Positions 60,366-64,000 of a stretch of DNA of 64,000 nucleotides are shown in pieces (within the stretch, counting starts at the first letter, position 1; each line of letters opens with the position of its first letter). A model generated the notes under the pieces. The model was not told the origin of the DNA and did not search any database. It saw only the letters and a program-made list of their open reading frames with translations. Both the position numbers and the translations under genes were made by a program. The stretch covers positions 1,994,524 through 2,058,523 of the forward strand of contig VYZB01000133.1 of the NCBI GenBank assembly GCA_013397455.1, read 5' to 3'. Source of the stretch: Crotophaga sulcirostris. Lineage: Eukaryota > Chordata > Aves > Cuculiformes > Crotophagidae.

Positions 60366-62999
60366 GGCTGGCTGTGCAGCTCCAGCCCTGCCTCTCTCTG
60401 CAGGCAGCAGCTTTGCCCTCGCCCTGACTTGCTTGTGCTATCTGGGAGCACCAGCTGGAGTCACTTGGAATCACTGCCTTTATGAAATAAGTCACGAGGT
60501 GTTTTGTTCCGTAGCGTGCGTTTAGTTTTCAGGGTAGTAACCATTTCTGAAATGACAGGAATTTGCCTTTCATGCAGAAGATCTCTTTTGCCTGAGACTT
60601 CATAAGCTTTATGATGATTTTTTTCTGGGTTTGGAAGTTACAGACCAACAAAACTTTGCTCTTGCATAAATTTTGTGGTGATATTTGTTTGTTTGAAAGA
60701 AAATTTCTGAAATTCTCGGGCTTCCACATTGTGATGAAATATAATTGTTCTCAAAGGCATAGATTATAATGTGGAAAAGGAAGAATGCTTTTGGTTGAAA
60801 GTAAATTCGCACTCCTGCGTGTAATCTTGTCTTGATTTACGTGAGGTCAATGTTCAGTCAGTAGATGCTGCAATACCTTGTCGCAAACTCAGGGTATGAT
60901 TTAGTTTATATGAAATGGAACAGGTTTTATTTGTTGTTGTTGTTGCTGGGTTTGGAGCTTTTGCATTTTTGTTTGTGGCTTTGTTTGTTTTAAGTAAGCA
61001 CATTATACAGATGACAAACTGGGTTTACAGTGTTTTCTTATTAAGGACAACTACACTGCCGTCTGTTCTCGGCTTTTATGTTAAACACACTGACAACTGT
61101 GAAGTAGGTTCAGTTTCCAGGGGGTGAAGCTCAGCTGTGGGCTGTACTAGAACCGTCATGGTTAGATCTGCCATGTAGGTGTGTAATTGTGTGTGTGCAG
61201 TTAGGTGTGTGCATTAGCTGTTTGGAACTGGAATGGTTCTCATATGAGGAAAGATTTGCTGATGCAGCTACTTTCAGAAGGAGCCTAAAGAATTTCTGCT
61301 TTCTGTGATAAACCAGTTCCTAAACTTCACTGAGTATTCTAGCTGTGATTTGGCTCCGGTAAGATAATGTCTCCAGTCAGCTTTGCCTCTGACAGAAGTC
61401 TTTTCTGCCCCCAGCGATTCGTTCCCTTGCTCATCTCTTTTTTTTTTTATCAGTGTAAACGTATGTGTAGTTTTATGGCAAATCAGACTGGGAAGCTGAC
61501 ATGGGGGTTTTGGTCAGGGCAGCCCTAGGGTGATAAGAGGAGGCTGGGGTAGGGAGAGTAGGACTTCTTTCAGCAGCAGTGTCAGCTTCTGCCAGCTGTA
61601 CCCGTTACTGATACCACACTCAGAGCTCTGGGAATTTTCAGAAAGGAGGCATCAGTCATTTCCTGAAATCGAGTTTTGCAAACCAGTATAGACTCAATGT
61701 GGTGTGTGTTGGATAAAATAACTTATCCAGATCCAAGGAACCGGTTTCCACTCCATGGATTAAGTGCACGTTTGATGGTATAAATTGTCCTGTGCACGTT
61801 AGCCTTTGGGGGGGGGTGTGTGTGCCTGCTTCAACACCAAAAGATTATAAACTTAGCTTGTTTCAGGCTCCTTAGTTCTGCTCTGAATCGTGTCATCCCT
61901 GGGCATGACACTGCTATAATTCAGTCGGTGGGCAAAGGATATCGAGCCGTTTGCTCAGGGAGAGTCTCCAGATTCGCTCGTCATCTGTTAGGTAAGCAGT
62001 CTGGGAGGAACTGAGGAACCTGGCAATTGCTTATTATGAGGATAATGATTCTGTTCAAAAACATAGAACATAGATAAAATGACAGAGAGAACTCTCTCAG
62101 CTTTAGTTGTAAAGATGTTGGGTTGCAGCTGGAAGTAAGTGATAAGGAACATAGCAGAGCTGGAAATGAGCAGTGACCATCCTGCCTTCTTTCAAGTGTG
62201 TTGTGCCCTCTTGGGACATCAGGGAGGTTTTTTGGTTTGTAAAGGCCAGTAAATGGCTGATTAGTGAACAGAAAGGAGCTGTAAATCCTTCCAAAAACAT
62301 ACTTTGCATTTTTATTAAATAAAAAGTCCCCTTGAATGGTGTATGATCAAATGTTTTTGTATTTCCTATCAACCAGGCTAATTAATACAACGACTGTGCA
62401 GAAAAGCTTCTCTCCTGCATTTCACTGCTTTGTCTTAGTCTGTATTAGCTAGAAGCACATCATTCTTACGGTCTGGCAGTGACCTTCAGGGCCAATAAAT
62501 GAGATAAATTTTTAAGCAGAAATAAGTGTGTCATTTCATTGTCCTCTGCCCTTTTTCCACAGCAAATCTAATGCCCTCCAAAGCTGCCCACCAGGATGGC
62601 ATAGGGCATTAGCTGGTTTGGTGCTTCTGAACTGAAGAAAGTCTTAGCAAGCCAGAATAACTTCATTCCGTGTGAGCCACCAATAGTCATGAACATGGTC
62701 ACCAAAAATAGTGACTGTAACAGAAACAGGTAGCAGCCATAGGTGGCTATCAGTGCTTCACAGCAGCTCTTCAAGCTATCAGCTTAGTTTAAGGTGAGGC
62801 AGTAATGTGGACTGGAATTTCACTGCTGCCGTGGGAACCTCAAGCAAAATCCATGGAGAAATGGCTTTGACTGACTCTAGGACTGTGCTGATCTGTCCTG
62901 ACTCTTCACTGTGAATGATTTTGAAAACCTTCCCCATTTCTAAAGGAAATGACATAACCAACTAGTGAGCAATCAGTCCAGATCCAGGCTTTTCTTATA
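60366..62999. other. No gene seen: unique DNA
   Basis: No gene recognised. Features are a G8 run followed by a short (TG)n (61808-61822) and a small CpG cluster near 61926-61980 with five CpG in about 60 bp, inside a plus-strand open frame of 64 codons without a domain. Confidence 0.55.
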
Positions 63000-63240
63000 T
63001 GGTTGTTTTAACAAAGTGTATATCTTCATTAATCAAATTACAAGTGTAATTAATTTTATTGAATGACTTTAATTAGAACAAAGACAGTCCTGTGGAGAAA
63101 ATACAGGGAACTAATGAACTTGATTTCTTTTTAAGCACCTGGAGTTGAGGTAATCTTTAATTTCAGTGCACAGAACAAAAATAATTTGAGTTCAATTAAT
63201 TCTCTGTTTTCTAGACTGTACCTTTAAAATTATTGGCAGT
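63000..63240. promoter_or_regulatory. Candidate homeodomain/SOX-rich noncoding block
   Basis: Within 63029-63083 there are four TAAT/ATTA words. They include the inverted pair AATTAC (63036-63041) and GTAATT (63046-63051), a TTTAATTAG at 63068-63076, and a SOX-type AACAAAG (63077-63083). TTCAATTAATTC and AAAATTATTGGC follow near 63190-63236. No repeat signature. Inferred from motif density only, and AT-richness alone could produce part of it. Confidence 0.3.
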
Positions 63241-64000
63241 TGGTAAAAGAGAAAAATACTTCATTGCCTTATCATTCCTTTTGCTTCCTCTGCTTTAGCT
63301 GAATTTGGGAGGGTGAGGGCTGCTCCAGTGACAAGTGCAGTGGCAAGTGATTAGCTTGTCCCTGTGCTTTTTTTATCATTACTTGCCTGTCATTTTCAAT
63401 CCTCTTCCCTAATTCTTTTGTATATAGCATCTCATAGAAATTTCTTCTATCATCTGGGCATCCTCTGCCTCTCCTCTTCTTTGCTTACGAGTTCCTTTGC
63501 TTTTCTTTCAAGTGTGTTTATTATTAGCCTGTGCTGACTGGAGTCCTAAGTGTGAGTGTTGCTTGGTTTTGCATGGCTTAGAGAAACTTGGCTGGCACCT
63601 TATCAAATAGTCAGTGGCTACTCCTTGCAGACAGACTATGTGCTAACTTTTAGAAAAGGTCTCTGTGCTCATCTGGTACAATCCTCATCACTAGACTGAA
63701 GGAATCTGCTTTGCTACCTGTCAGCATTACTCCTTACATTGTTTTGTATTAACTGAGTAGTTTTATCTCCTTTCTGTGGATTTGCTGACTGAGTTGCTAA
63801 AAATGTCTCTCCTGTCTCTGTTTTTTTTTCTTCTCCTATCTGGGTATGTTGGAATACAGAAGAGATTGAGTTTGCGATAGGGTTATGTTAGTGCTTGGAT
63901 GCTCCAATTACCTGCATAAAACTGAGCTACTCTATAAACTGAATAGGTGCACTCAAATGTAGTTTTTTACTGTGCCAAAAAGTCGTGTATATGGGCCTTC
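63241..64000. other. No gene seen
   Basis: Ordinary mixed-composition unique sequence to the right edge. No exon, repeat or RNA gene recognised. Confidence 0.6.

Noticed and set aside
1..64000. CRISPR arrays, bacterial operons, prophage or plasmid features
   Set aside because: No regularly spaced repeats, no coding density and no prokaryotic gene order. Repeats are vertebrate LINEs.
1..64000. tRNA, snRNA, rRNA or well-known miRNA genes
   Set aside because: I looked by eye for A/B box pairs, U6/7SK-type starts and several well-known miRNA seeds with hairpins and found none. A covariance-model scan could still reveal weak ones.
1..64000. Endogenous retrovirus or LTR copies
   Set aside because: No paired LTRs, primer-binding site or gag/pol wording recognised on either strand. 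Every reverse-transcriptase match is of CR1 type.

Overview
The window looks like a piece of an avian (or at least sauropsid) nuclear genome. The evidence is its interspersed repeats. Every one I can place is a 5'-truncated CR1-type LINE, several ending in the CR1 3' tail wording (…GAGGTC-CTTCCAACC… followed by short degenerate 8-bp-like repeats). I see no L1, Alu or B-type SINE. Repeats cover only about 4-5% of the 64 kb, as is usual in birds. The DNA is AT-rich and CpG-poor, with many poly-A/poly-T runs of 14-20 bases. There is no prokaryotic gene organisation.

I find no protein-coding gene, convincing exon, tRNA, rRNA, snRNA or known miRNA. The longest open frames (about 100-143 codons) have no recognisable domain, composition bias or splice context. 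One of about 98 codons is the reverse-transcriptase tail of a CR1 copy. The window is therefore best read as intergenic or deep-intronic DNA.

Layout. At 1-144 a CR1 RT fragment lies on the minus strand and runs off the left edge. From 145 to about 24.8 kb is unique AT-rich sequence with simple repeats, a strong G-quadruplex motif (7529-7550), a possible ancient CR1 tail (about 16.09 kb) and a younger CR1 3' end (17565-17788). At 24.83-25.16 kb there is a motif-rich candidate regulatory block. From 25.2 to 39.2 kb there are an ancient minus-strand CR1 (30965-31355), two plus-strand CR1s (34335-34600 and the ancient 37140-37605), an 18-bp inverted repeat (35843-35918) and a palindromic steroid-receptor-type element in a hairpin (36396-36422). 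At 39361-39575 sits the most striking object: a long inverted repeat with about 88-90-bp arms, about 87% identical, whose innermost 22 bp match perfectly around a 37-bp centre. It is followed over 39.9-48.1 kb by blocks rich in homeodomain, POU, SOX and TCF-like motifs and by one 300-bp CpG-rich patch (43640-43945). At 51505-52205 and 54450-54732 lie two more plus-strand CR1s, and a short CR1 tail is at 60270-60365. Two further motif-rich blocks lie at 56.32-56.64 kb and 63.0-63.24 kb.

If anything here is functional, it is most likely cis-regulatory DNA around the 39-48 kb cluster serving a gene outside the window. Conservation cannot be read from one sequence, so every regulatory call is a hypothesis resting on motif content and the absence of repeat signatures.
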